A stretch of DNA of 64,000 nt from Devosia riboflavina (GTDB taxonomy: Bacteria; Pseudomonadota; Alphaproteobacteria; Rhizobiales; Devosiaceae), in contig NZ_JQGC01000002.1 in assembly GCF_000743575.1 (NCBI RefSeq), positions 1 through 64,000 on the forward strand. Reading direction: 5' to 3'. Below the pieces are notes generated by a model that saw only the letters and a list, made by a program, of their open reading frames with translations, did not search any database and had not been told where the DNA came from. This document shows, piece by piece, positions 36,833 through 45,239 of this stretch. Within the stretch, counting starts at the first letter, position 1. Every line of letters starts with the position of its first letter. Position numbers and translations under genes: made by a program.

Positions 36833-39235
36833 CTATTCGCCGACGACTTGAACCCTGAACTCGGACGCATCCCAGCGCTTGCCATCGAGCCAGAAGAACG
36901 TGAAGACCACCGCCCTGCCCGGCTCCAGCGCGGATAGGTCGAGATCGACCACATGGGTTCCGAGGCCACTCGCGCGCGTCTTCGTGTCAGTTACCGCCTG
37001 CCAGTCGTCGAGCCCCCAGTGGACGAGGGCGGCCTCGGCCAGTTCGAGCCGCAGCGTCTTGCCTGGTGGCAGGCGCGTGATGGCGTTGTTGAGCCGCCAG
37101 ATGCGCAAGTGTGACGGGGATTTGTTGGCAATGTAGCGCGCATGCGTCTGGGGTGGCTTGTCGAAAACGGTGCCATCGGCGAGCGAGCGCAGGAGCTTGA
37201 TGTGTTCGGCATGGGCCCAGACGAGCGGCATGGCGCTACCCGAGGCGCGACCGAGGAACAATTCGCGAGCGGGAATGTCGGGCGCGTCCCAGCTTTGCTC
37301 GGGCAGCAGGCCTTCGACGCTCGCCGACGCTTCGAGCGTCTTCAGCAACCGCTCGGCCTCCTCTGGACGACCGGCGCAAAGCTCGTAGTGGGCGCGTTCG
37401 CCTGCGAGCAGTGGCCATGCACGTCCCTGCCCCGTGCCATTGAAGGCGGAGCCATCGATATGTTCGCCATAGCCGTCACCCGTATAGCGATACCAGAGCG
37501 GGCCTTGCGGCAGGTCGACCTTGAGGGTGGCGTCGATCATCCTGACAGTATCAAGGATGCGCGGATCGTCGGCCGCCCGCAGGCCGAAACGCACCAGAGC
37601 AAGTGCATCGGGGCTCAGGACATTACGGGTCGGCAGTTCGGATTTGCCGATAATCTGGTTGCGGATAGTGGTCACGCCGGAACCGGCATCGGCAATGTCG
37701 GTAGTCAGATCATTCCCCACGCGGACATAGTAGCCGGCAACGCCGAGACTGGGGTCGGGATCGCCGACATAGGTCCAGTTTTCGATCTGCTCGTTCCAGC
37801 AATCCGCCGTCTCGCGCAGGTGCTGCCCGGCCTGTTCATCGCCGAGAAGATCGGCCGCTGCGAGTAGGGCGGCGATCTCGACTGCAAGCGTGAAGGGGCT
37901 GTAGCCCCCGTCCTCCTCCCAACGGTCCTGTCGGCTGGCCGGGCCATTGGCGATGATATAGCCGGCAGCGGCCCGAACCATAGGCATATAGCGATGCAGG
38001 GCCTCGCCCTTGAGAACACCCTCGCGCCGCAGCAGGTCCGTGAGAAGGATCGGAAAGGCGCATTCATCCATCTGAACGCCGCGCCAATAGGGCCTGCCAT
38101 CGAGCCACATATTCTGCGCCCAATGGCCTGAGGCCAATTGCACCTCGCGCAGATATTCGAGGATGCTCCAGGCCTCGCGGTGATCGCCGGCCGCCAGAAA
38201 TCCCCCCGCGGTTTCCACGAGGTCGCGCGGCCAGACGAGATGGTAGCCTCCCATATCGTCGTCGCCCTTGCTCGTACCCCAGGGGATCGAGAGGCTGGCG
38301 ACTACGGCTCCCGGGCGGTCAACTGCGCGATGGCTGGCGAGAACGGCGGTCGACACCCGATAGGCATTGATCTTGCCCGGCTCGGCCAGATCAAGGCCCT
38401 TGAGGCCGGATTGCCAGCCGCGCCAATTCTTGCAGTAGTCGGCCAGCGCGATGTCCCAGCCGCTGCGTAGACTTTCGAGCACATTGGCCCCAGCCTCGGT
38501 TTCGGATTGGCCGAAACCGAGCACAAGATCGACCGTGTCCCGATCGCCGAAGCCGATCTCGGCGGTGATGGCGACATTGCCATCGTCGGCGCGCTGATAT
38601 TGCGGGTCGAGCCTACCGGTCCTGGTCAGTTGCTGGAAGCCATCGGACTGTCCGACAAAGCCCACGGAACGGCTGCGCCAGGGGAGCGAACTGCCGAGCG
38701 CCAGGTAGCGCGAGCGGCCACTGGCATAGAGCAGCGTGACGTCGCGTTGCGTGCTGATCCAGGCGGAATTGCCCATGCCGGCATTGACGAGATGCGGCGC
38801 GAGCAGCGCGTAGACGCGATAATCGGCCAGCGCCCCGACCAGCGGAATGAAGGTGATCCGCTGGATAAGGCTGGGGCGCGAGGGATCGGAGATGATCTGT
38901 TTTTCGATGCGGTAACGACCGTCTCGCGCCGTGTTGGTCACGTTGAACGCGGGCACGCCGTCTTCGTGGTGCGAGGTCGTGCTGTCGCAATCGCGCTTTT
39001 CTTCCGAGAGGTAGCCATCTGGCCCCGCGATCAGCAACTCGAAGTCGCGCGTGCAGGCACTGTCGACACGAGGGTAGTAAACCTCGTTGAGAACTCCGTG
39101 GCTGAGCGTGAACCAGACGGGGGACTTGCGCGACAGGGCCGTACCGACGCCACTCTTGGCGCTGGACGTCCATCGGGGAGTGATGCCCGGCGCGCCGGGA
39201 GCAAAGTCAAGAAGATCGCCTTTTGATAGTGCCAT
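36833..39235 (-). CDS. GH15 glucoamylase-type glycosidase
   Basis: An 800-residue protein. An N-terminal beta-sandwich domain (residues ~1-280, with FTLSHGVLNEVYYPR and FVGQSDGFQ) precedes the (alpha/alpha)6 barrel, with GGYHLVWPRDLVETAGGFLAAGD, the acid-rich WLDGRPYWRGVQMDE and GLLPEQSWD near the catalytic Glu. It releases glucose from the ends of maltodextrins, starch or related glucans. No signal peptide is seen, so it likely acts inside the cell. ATG 39235 with GAGG upstream is chosen; the open frame extends far upstream antisense to its neighbour and is not coding. Confidence 0.92.
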   Translation of the reverse strand: MALSKGDLLDFAPGAPGITPRWTSSAKSGVGTALSRKSPVWFTLSHGVLNEVYYPRVDSACTRDFELLIAGPDGYLSEEKRDCDSTTSHHEDGVPAFNVTNTARDGRYRIEKQIISDPSRPSLIQRITFIPLVGALADYRVYALLAPHLVNAGMGNSAWISTQRDVTLLYASGRSRYLALGSSLPWRSRSVGFVGQSDGFQQLTRTGRLDPQYQRADDGNVAITAEIGFGDRDTVDLVLGFGQSETEAGANVLESLRSGWDIALADYCKNWRGWQSGLKGLDLAEPGKINAYRVSTAVLASHRAVDRPGAVVASLSIPWGTSKGDDDMGGYHLVWPRDLVETAGGFLAAGDHREAWSILEYLREVQLASGHWAQNMWLDGRPYWRGVQMDECAFPILLTDLLRREGVLKGEALHRYMPMVRAAAGYIIANGPASRQDRWEEDGGYSPFTLAVEIAALLAAADLLGDEQAGQHLRETADCWNEQIENWTYVGDPDPSLGVAGYYVRVGNDLTTDIADAGSGVTTIRNQIIGKSELPTRNVLSPDALALVRFGLRAADDPRILDTVRMIDATLKVDLPQGPLWYRYTGDGYGEHIDGSAFNGTGQGRAWPLLAGERAHYELCAGRPEEAERLLKTLEASASVEGLLPEQSWDAPDIPARELFLGRASGSAMPLVWAHAEHIKLLRSLADGTVFDKPPQTHARYIANKSPSHLRIWRLNNAITRLPPGKTLRLELAEAALVHWGLDDWQAVTDTKTRASGLGTHVVDLDLSALEPGRAVVFTFFWLDGKRWDASEFRVQVVGE

Positions 39236-39357
39236 GGCAGAGCCTCGTCGCCCCACGACCACCGGCGCTTCACGAAAGCGTGCCGGAAAATGCGTGGCCG
39301 TTAGGTCGTTTATGTCTCCGGTGACTGTCACCTGCAAGGCCCTCCACAATGCCGGAT

Positions 39358-40179
39358 TCATGTACTGCGGTGTCGACGGCGATCGCCGAACAGGTGAAAT
39401 GCGAGAAGAAAGGCGCTCCAGCCAACTGAAACCGCGAGAGCCAGAAGCAGGGACCAGGTGTTGCCAAGTGAGACCGCGGTCAGGTGCATGACGAGGAACG
39501 CGGCGACGACGCCCACAAGGCCGGGCAGAGCGTGAGCCATGACGGCCGCCGATGCCGGACCGCCGTGACGAGATTGAATGATGACCATCATGGCGATGAA
39601 GGTGACCGGAACCGAGGCGAAAATACCGGTGGTCTCGGGGCCAGCAAAGGCGGCAGCTATTTCGACGCCGGCAACCATGGCCGCAACGGCGAGGCCGCGC
39701 ATGGCGAAATCCTGCCATTTGCTGTGACCGGAAGACAGGGGCACATTGCCGAAACGACGGACCAGTGCCGAGCCACCGGCAAAAACGATGATGCTGAGGA
39801 CGACGGATACAGTGGGGTGCACTTCGAGGCCCAGCAAAAGCACCGTGGAGACAGCCCAAATGATGAGGGCCGATATGACGGAAACCAAGGTTTTCGCTCG
39901 TTGGGCGAGGAAAATATAGGCCACTAGCATGATGCCGGCGGCAACCAACCCGCTGAAACTGGTGATCGCGGCGTCGGCAATGAAAGCCGGCGTGTGGCCG
40001 AGTGCCAAGAGGTAGTAGACCGGCGCTGACGAGATCGGCAGCGTGGCGATCAGGCCCCCGATGACGGGCCCGGCCCGCTCGGCAAGGGCTGTCGAGGCGA
40101 CTACCATGAAGGCGATCAGCACCATCTTGGGGATCAGGCCGAGCGTGAACGGCCAGGCCTCGTAAATGAGATGCAGCAT
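39358..40179 (-). CDS. Integral membrane protein, ten-helix type
   Basis: A 273-residue hydrophobic protein of about 9-10 membrane segments (KMVLIAFMVVASTALAERAGPVIGGLIATLPISSAPVYYLLA and so on). Two AxxxGPVIGGL/GIFASVPVTF-like halves suggest an internal repeat. It has some resemblance to GlpM-like or exporter-type small membrane families but cannot be named. GGAG is 7 bases before the ATG. It lies 122 bases upstream of the glucoamylase gene on the same strand. Confidence 0.75.
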   Translation of the reverse strand: MLHLIYEAWPFTLGLIPKMVLIAFMVVASTALAERAGPVIGGLIATLPISSAPVYYLLALGHTPAFIADAAITSFSGLVAAGIMLVAYIFLAQRAKTLVSVISALIIWAVSTVLLLGLEVHPTVSVVLSIIVFAGGSALVRRFGNVPLSSGHSKWQDFAMRGLAVAAMVAGVEIAAAFAGPETTGIFASVPVTFIAMMVIIQSRHGGPASAAVMAHALPGLVGVVAAFLVMHLTAVSLGNTWSLLLALAVSVGWSAFLLAFHLFGDRRRHRST

Positions 40180-40194
40180 CGGGAAGCTCCGCGC

Positions 40195-40677
40195 TCAGCT
40201 ATCGGTCGGCAGATCGGCAAGCGATACGGGTGGGCCAAGAAAATCGACCTCCCACTGCACGCCAAAGGCATTGAGCGCGGTGCGGTCGGGCACCCCGTCA
40301 TGCATGACCCCGGCGAGGCCGGAGAAGAAAGCGGCGGCGTCGAGCGCGGGCGTTATGATGATGTATTGACGTGCCGGCTTGTCCGAAACGTTGACGAAAC
40401 CATGCTCGACATTGCCGGGAATGGCGACCACGTCGCCTTCCTCAGCGTAAAATCGGCGACCATCGAGCTCATAGAGATAGCGCCCTTCCAGCACGCGGAA
40501 AATCTCTGCCTGCGGATGACGGTGTCGCGGCGGCCCCTTGCCCGGCGCGTTGATGGTTTCGATGATCGACATGACGCCAGCGCTTGCGGCTGGCGGCAGA
40601 TGAACAACGAGGTCGAGGCCAATCGCGGGTATGGCTATCGGCCGGTTGCTGCGGGAATGAATAAACTGAATGCTCAT
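40195..40677 (-). CDS. Cupin-domain protein
   Basis: A 160-residue protein with motif 1 (GPPRHRHPQAEIFRVLEGRYLYELDG: His, His, Glu) and motif 2 (VVAIPGNVEHGFVNVSD), so a metal-binding beta barrel. An extra C-terminal helix region of ~45 residues (AFFSGLAGVMHDG) is typical of quercetin-dioxygenase-like cupins of unknown substrate. It precedes the membrane protein gene by 15 bases. Confidence 0.85.
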   Translation of the reverse strand: MSIQFIHSRSNRPIAIPAIGLDLVVHLPPAASAGVMSIIETINAPGKGPPRHRHPQAEIFRVLEGRYLYELDGRRFYAEEGDVVAIPGNVEHGFVNVSDKPARQYIIITPALDAAAFFSGLAGVMHDGVPDRTALNAFGVQWEVDFLGPPVSLADLPTDS

Positions 40678-40707
40678 CGTCCTGTCCCTAGCTGCGGTCC
40701 GGGCCCC

Positions 40708-41091
40708 TCAGAGGCCGAGATTGCTCTTCTCGTTCTTGAGAAACATGATCTGGTCGGTATAGGCGCTGACGAGACAGTCGATGTCGGCGCCACAGGCATT
40801 GCGCGTCTCCAAGAACTTACCCTGCTGGGTCTTGACCAGCGCGACGGTCGTTGCCGGGGCGCCGCTTCCCACGATGAGAAAATACATGCCGGTCGTCTGC
40901 TCATCGAGACTGCTGAGATTGGCATTGCCGCAGATGGCCGTCTCGGCGGGCAGCACTGCGTGGGCGCAGTTGAAGGACTGGGCAATAGCCGGGGGCGGCG
41001 TGATGGCGAGGGTCATACCGGCAGCGGCGGTGAGGATCAGCACCGCGGGTATGATCCCGGCCAGTATCTTGCGGATTTGACGCCGTATCAT
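40708..41091 (-). CDS. LprI-like (DUF1311) periplasmic protein
   Basis: A 127-residue secreted protein with an N-terminal signal (residues ~1-38, ending around AIAQS) and the LprI/DUF1311 pattern: SFNCAHAVLPAETAICGNANLSSLDEQ, then FLETRNACGADIDCLVSAY. Four Cys are placed for two disulfides. LprI-type proteins inhibit lysozyme in some bacteria. Its ATG overlaps the stop of the MliC-like gene by 4 bases, so the pair is coupled. Confidence 0.85.
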   Translation of the reverse strand: MIRRQIRKILAGIIPAVLILTAAAGMTLAITPPPAIAQSFNCAHAVLPAETAICGNANLSSLDEQTTGMYFLIVGSGAPATTVALVKTQQGKFLETRNACGADIDCLVSAYTDQIMFLKNEKSNLGL

Positions 41092-41408
41092 TGCGCACCC
41101 TTGGAGACTTCGCAGGTCTCACTCTTGCCGTCGCGCGTCAGGGTAGCGGAATTGCCCTTGATCCAGAATTCGTTGTCCGCATCGGCGTAGCGCCCTCCAT
41201 CGGCGGACATCGCCTGCGGCAGCACGAGGTCGCCGTCTTCTCCGGCGAACAGCAGTTCCACCTGTCCAGGGGTCGATCCGACAGGCGAGAAGATTGCGGT
41301 GAGTTCGGTGCCGCCGTCGCATTTGTAGCTCGCCTCGGTGGCGGAGGCGGTGCCGGTGGCAAGAACAGCAATGGCGAACACGGCGGGGCCGCGCATAAGG
41401 GTGATCAT
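41088..41408 (-). CDS. MliC/PliC-type lysozyme inhibitor
   Basis: A 106-residue protein with a signal peptide (cleaved near ASATEA) and an MliC domain: YKCDGGTELTAIF, the conserved SADGGRYADADNEFWIKGNSATL, and a C-terminal Cys in TCEVSKG that would bond to the first Cys. Such proteins block c-type lysozymes by inserting a conserved loop in the active site. No lipobox is seen, so it is periplasmic rather than lipid-anchored. AGGAA lies before ATG 41408. It is first in a two-gene operon behind a copy of the shared 17-bp element. Confidence 0.9.
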   Translation of the reverse strand: MITLMRGPAVFAIAVLATGTASATEASYKCDGGTELTAIFSPVGSTPGQVELLFAGEDGDLVLPQAMSADGGRYADADNEFWIKGNSATLTRDGKSETCEVSKGAQ

Positions 41409-41444
41409 GGAAATTTCCTGCATTGGTGGGCGGAGAATGCAGGT

Positions 41445-41487
41445 CAGATAGACCCGGGCAGAATCTTCCGCGTCCTCAGAAGTGGTG
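41445..41487 (-). promoter_or_regulatory. Shared 17-bp element with -10-like TA, copy A (minus strand)
   Basis: On the minus strand 41487-41471 reads CACCACTTCTGAGGACG, 15 of 17 bases matching the consensus CACCAGTTCTGAGGATG. CTAT with TA at 41450-41449 lies 21-22 bases further on. The MliC-like gene begins 62 bases after the element. Confidence 0.6.
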
Positions 41488-41647
41488 ATGCACCTCAATT
41501 GGGTGCCGGTTGTCTCGCACGCCCCTGACCTTTGCCCCCTGCACACCATCCTCTTGCCAGTCTGCTGGCCATGATCTGGCGCCACGAGGAAAAATCCGCA
41601 GGACGACGGGGCAAGCGGACGACTGCGTCGAGAATGGAACCGTCTAG

Positions 41648-42424
41648 CTACGAGGCGCGCGAAAGCATCCTTTGCAGGCCGTGCGACTTGGGATTGTCGA
41701 GGAGATCGGCCGGCGGACCTTTCTCGACTACGCGCCCGTCCTCCAGGAAAACCAGTTGATCCGCGACATCGCGGGCAAACTCCATCTCATGGGTCACGAC
41801 GATCATGGTGATGCCTCCGGCAGCCAGATCCCGCATCACCTTGAGGACTTCCCCCACGAGGAGGGGATCGAGCGCGGAAGTGGGCTCATCGAAAAGCAGG
41901 GCCTTTGGCTTCATGGCGAGCGCGCGGGCAATCGCGACGCGCTGCTGCTCGCCACCGGAGATATCCCCCGGCCGATAATCGGCCTTGTCGCCCATGCCGA
42001 CCCGTTCGAGCAGGACCCGAGCCGCGGACATGGCCTCTTCCCGGCCGAGACCACGTACGACGCGGGGCGCCACGATAAGGTTTTCCATGACCGTGAGGTG
42101 AGAAAAAAGATTGAACGACTGGAAAACCAGTCCTAGATCGGCGCGCCTACGGGCGAGGACGGCTTCACTGACTTCATGCAGTTTATCCTCGCGCAAGTCG
42201 TAGCCCAGGAACCGTCCATCGACCAGGACGTGGCCAGCATCAGGAACATCGAGGTGGTTGATGCAGCGCAGTAGCGTACTTTTGCCGGATCCGGACCGTC
42301 CTATGATGCAAGTCACTGTGCCGGCTTCCACGTCCAGACTGACACCATCAAGCACCCGGACGGGCCCGTGACTTTTCGTGACGTCCCTGACGGAGATCAT
42401 GGCATGGGTGGAACCGTGGCTCAT
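41648..42424 (-). CDS. ABC transporter ATP-binding protein, polar amino acid type
   Basis: A 258-residue ATPase: Walker A GRSGSGKST, Q-loop VFQSFNLF, signature DISGGEQQRVAIARALAMKPK, Walker B ALLFDEPTSALDP and H-loop VVTHEMEFA. The pattern is that of the GlnQ/HisP group importing amino acids or opine-like compounds. Its ATG overlaps the stop of the permease gene as ATGA. Confidence 0.93.
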   Translation of the reverse strand: MSHGSTHAMISVRDVTKSHGPVRVLDGVSLDVEAGTVTCIIGRSGSGKSTLLRCINHLDVPDAGHVLVDGRFLGYDLREDKLHEVSEAVLARRRADLGLVFQSFNLFSHLTVMENLIVAPRVVRGLGREEAMSAARVLLERVGMGDKADYRPGDISGGEQQRVAIARALAMKPKALLFDEPTSALDPLLVGEVLKVMRDLAAGGITMIVVTHEMEFARDVADQLVFLEDGRVVEKGPPADLLDNPKSHGLQRMLSRAS

Positions 42425-43353
42425 TGGGCACGCCAAAGGTTACGCAGGCCAGCGCCGGCCTGACGGAGCGGCAGCGACCAGGAACGTCTCGAGCGCCTGT
42501 CGAACTGGCCAAAATGCGCTTCGAGGAACCCCTGCCCTATCGACATGACAGTCACGACCGCCAAGTACCAGAATGCGACGACGACCAGCAGAGGAATGGT
42601 CTCGAAAGTGCGGGCATAGATGCTTTGTGCGGCATAGAAGAGATCGTCGACCGCCACATAAGTCACGAGCGAGGTCAGCTTCAGCAGGCTGATGGCCGCA
42701 TTGCCGGTGGGCGGAATGACAAAGCTCAGCGCCTGCGGCGCGACGATGCGCCAAAATGCCTGCCGCCGGCTCATGCCGAGACTGCGCGCCGCATCCTCCT
42801 GCCCGACCGGCACCGACAGGATGCCGGCACGAACGATCTCCGCCATATAGGCCGCCTCGCAGAGCGATAGCGCGATGACCGCCGCGGTATAGGGCGACAG
42901 CACATCGTTGGTATTGAGGGTGAACAGGGTGCCGAACCCCGGCAGAACCACGGAAATCTCGCGGATGACAAGGCCGAGATTGAACCAGAAGATCAGTTGG
43001 ATAAGGGCCGGAACACCACGGAAAATCCAGACATAGACCAACGCAATTGTTGCTAGAATCCGGCTTGAGGACAAACGCATCAACGCGACCGCCGTGCCCA
43101 ATAGGGTGGCGATCAGCAGCACCACGGCCGTGAGGGCCAGCGTAATTGCCAGACCACGCAGGATTGCCGGGTGGAAAAGGTAATGGCCGACCGCTTCCCA
43201 CTGGAAATTGGCATTGCCGCCAATCGACACGATCAGGGAGAGTGCCAGAAAACCGGCAATGCATGCGGCAATCAGCGTGCCGTAACGGGGACGATGGATG
43301 ATGCGATAGGCGGTGGGAGCGGCAGTATCCTCAGACATCGGTGTTTCGGCCAT
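42421..43353 (-). CDS. ABC transporter permease, polar amino acid type
   Basis: A 310-residue HisM/GlnP-type permease. A cytoplasmic start of ~25 residues, then about 5-6 membrane segments with the EAA loop reading EIVRAGILSVPVGQEDAARSLGMSRRQAFWRIVAPQAL. It is followed by the ATPase with a 4-base overlap and preceded by the binding protein 18 bases away. Confidence 0.93.
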   Translation of the reverse strand: MAETPMSEDTAAPTAYRIIHRPRYGTLIAACIAGFLALSLIVSIGGNANFQWEAVGHYLFHPAILRGLAITLALTAVVLLIATLLGTAVALMRLSSSRILATIALVYVWIFRGVPALIQLIFWFNLGLVIREISVVLPGFGTLFTLNTNDVLSPYTAAVIALSLCEAAYMAEIVRAGILSVPVGQEDAARSLGMSRRQAFWRIVAPQALSFVIPPTGNAAISLLKLTSLVTYVAVDDLFYAAQSIYARTFETIPLLVVVAFWYLAVVTVMSIGQGFLEAHFGQFDRRSRRSWSLPLRQAGAGLRNLWRAQ

Positions 43354-43371
43354 CGATGCGAAATCCGCCGC

Positions 43372-44307
43372 TTATTTGCTACGCAGGTCGTCCAGGCTGT
43401 CGACGAAGTACGGTGCTTCGACCGCGTAGGCACTCATGCCATGCCTCTCAAGCACCGTCTCATACACGCCATTTTCGAACAGCCTCTCAAGGGCAGACAG
43501 CATCATCTGCGCCGTTTCGGCATCATCATTGGCTATGGCCAGGCCGAGCGGGGTGACGTCGTACTGAAGCGGCGTGACGACGAGTTGCCCGCCACTCACG
43601 CGCTCAAAATAGCTTGAAGCGGTCGCATCATCGACCCTCGCATCGATCCTGCCGGAAAGCACGGCCTGCACAATGTCCTGCGAGGAGCCGAAGATCGACT
43701 TGTCCACCGCCTCCGCCCGCCTCGCGACGCATTCCGCGTCAAGCCGATCGACCAGGAAATCGGATGCGCTGCCGGCAGAGACGCCGACGTGCTTGCCGCA
43801 AATGTCCGCTTCGTCGGAAAACTGCTCCAGCAGATCGGGCCGGGTCGACACCGCAAGCCCCCCTTGAAGAAAGACGATAAAATCGACCTGTTCGAGCCGT
43901 TCAGGCGTAACGGAGAAGGTTTCCCAGGCGATGCTGAAGCGGCCGGAGGCCAAGCCCGGCATCAAGGCAGGAAACGGGGTGCGCTGCAGGTCGAGTTCGA
44001 CGCCAAGGAGTTCGGCCACCGCCCCGGCGAGTTCGACGACGATGCCGGTGGGCTTGCCGTCCTCCCCGATATATTCAAACGGCGCATAGTCGATCGTATT
44101 GGCGATCGAGAGCTTGCCGCTGGCAGCAACCTCTTCCGACGGGACAATGTCTTGCCCGGCTCCATTGGCCAGGGTGGCAAACGTGCAGAACGAGACGGTC
44201 CCAAGCGTGTAGCTGTTCCGGATAAGCGTGCTTCGTCCGGTCTTTCTCCGAGTCACGAAGAAAGATCTCGCCGAAGACTTGACCAAGGCTCCGCCCAGAC
44301 CTTGCAT
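43372..44307 (-). CDS. ABC transporter substrate-binding protein (family 3)
   Basis: A 311-residue periplasmic binding protein: GKLSIANTIDYAPFEYIGEDGKPTGIVVELAGAVAELLGVELDL is the family 3 opening, with the signature near ADICGKHVGVSAGSA. The N-terminus is unusually long: the hydrophobic signal only begins after ~28 basic residues (SFFVTRRKTGRSTLIRNSYTLG), so either the true start is further in or the signal is atypical. Ligand not predictable. First gene of the three-gene import operon, divergent from the TetR gene. Confidence 0.9.
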   Translation of the reverse strand: MQGLGGALVKSSARSFFVTRRKTGRSTLIRNSYTLGTVSFCTFATLANGAGQDIVPSEEVAASGKLSIANTIDYAPFEYIGEDGKPTGIVVELAGAVAELLGVELDLQRTPFPALMPGLASGRFSIAWETFSVTPERLEQVDFIVFLQGGLAVSTRPDLLEQFSDEADICGKHVGVSAGSASDFLVDRLDAECVARRAEAVDKSIFGSSQDIVQAVLSGRIDARVDDATASSYFERVSGGQLVVTPLQYDVTPLGLAIANDDAETAQMMLSALERLFENGVYETVLERHGMSAYAVEAPYFVDSLDDLRSK

Positions 44308-44464
44308 GAATTGGCCGCTCGATGATTACCAATCCCGATAGTAGACTCAAAATGATCAGCGGTCTACTTTGACGCCATTAATAAAACACTCTGGCTTAAG
44401 CAAAACCCCTCATCCTCCCCGCTAATCACAAAATCTTGGGTTCAGGTTGCAATCACCATAAAGA

Positions 44465-44497
44465 ACAGTACTGTATGTCATCGGGCCAAGTGGCCCG
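44465..44497. promoter_or_regulatory. Inverted repeats upstream of the TetR gene
   Basis: ACAGTACTGT (44465-44474) is a perfect 10-bp palindrome, and CGGGCCA-AG-TGGCCCG (44482-44497) is a perfect 7+7 inverted repeat 7 bases later. They lie in the divergent TetR/ABC intergenic region, 30-60 bases before the TetR start, as expected for autoregulatory operators. Confidence 0.5.
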
Positions 44498-44526
44498 GTA
44501 GTGACCATGATACAGGCAGACTCGAC

Positions 44527-45138
44527 TTGGATACGACAGACGGCTCCAGCGGAGCAAATGCGGGCGGCCAAGGCGCCACCCAGCGCAAGACCCTAAGCCG
44601 GGAAACCTGGCTGGAAGCGGCCCGCAAGGTCCTTGAACGACGCGGCATTTCGGCCGTCAAGATCGATGCCCTGGCCCGACAGCTCAAGGTTACACGCGGC
44701 AGCTTTTATTTCCATTTTGCCGGACTGAGCGACCTGCATGCCGGTTTGATCGACATCTGGCGGCAACGCAATTGCGCGCCCTTCGAGGCACTGAAGCAGG
44801 CGAGCATCGAAGGGCAGGTTCTGTTCGAGACGGTGGTTCGGGTATGGGTAGACGAAAAGACCTTTGTGCCCTCGCTTGACCTGGCCATTCGAGACTGGGC
44901 GCGATCCTCGCGCATTCTGGCGACCGAAGTGGAAACCACGGATCGGTTGCGTCTCGACCTTCTCACCCGCGCCTTTCGCGGCATGGGATATTCAGACGAC
45001 GAGAGCGTCGTACGCGCGCGGATCACCTATCTCCATCAGATCGGCTACTATGCTATCGGCTTCAAGGAGCCCGCAGCGGACCGCAAACGCTACCAGCCGA
45101 TCTATGGCCGCGTTCTCGAAGGACCGTTGTCGCAATAG
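44527..45138 (+). CDS. TetR-family transcriptional regulator
   Basis: A 203-residue regulator. A flexible N-terminus is followed by a TetR HTH at residues ~25-70 (SRETWLEAARKVLERRGISAVKIDALARQLKVTRGSFYFHFAG). The C-terminal helical ligand domain has no recognisable class. The only usable start is TTG 44527; no ATG or GTG lies in frame upstream. Divergent from the ABC import operon, which it probably controls. Confidence 0.87.
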   Translation: MDTTDGSSGANAGGQGATQRKTLSRETWLEAARKVLERRGISAVKIDALARQLKVTRGSFYFHFAGLSDLHAGLIDIWRQRNCAPFEALKQASIEGQVLFETVVRVWVDEKTFVPSLDLAIRDWARSSRILATEVETTDRLRLDLLTRAFRGMGYSDDESVVRARITYLHQIGYYAIGFKEPAADRKRYQPIYGRVLEGPLSQ

Positions 45139-45150
45139 GTCACCGCTCCT

Positions 45151-45192
45151 CATCAGTTCTGAGGATGTTCATCTCCACGCAGGGGAATAGCT
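45151..45192 (+). promoter_or_regulatory. Shared 17-bp element with -10-like TA, copy B
   Basis: CATCAGTTCTGAGGATG at 45151-45167 matches 16 of 17 bases. AATAG with TA at 45188-45189 lies 21-22 bases further. Directly upstream CCTCA also pairs with TGAGG in the element (45148-45164 region). The HXXEE gene begins 73 bases after the element. Confidence 0.6.
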
Positions 45193-45239
45193 CGTCTTCA
45201 CACCGATCCGCTGTACCGCGATAATTTCTGGAGACGAGA

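Noticed and set aside
39236..39859. 208-codon N-terminal extension of the glucoamylase frame
   Set aside because: It runs in another frame of the neighbouring membrane protein gene and looks like noise; ATG 39235 with GAGG starts a normal GH15 protein.
45161..45227. Leader peptides starting at the ATG inside the 17-bp element
   Set aside because: Copies B-E give unrelated peptides of 8-19 residues, the GAGG is too close to the ATG, and the element would lie upstream of the deduced transcript start.
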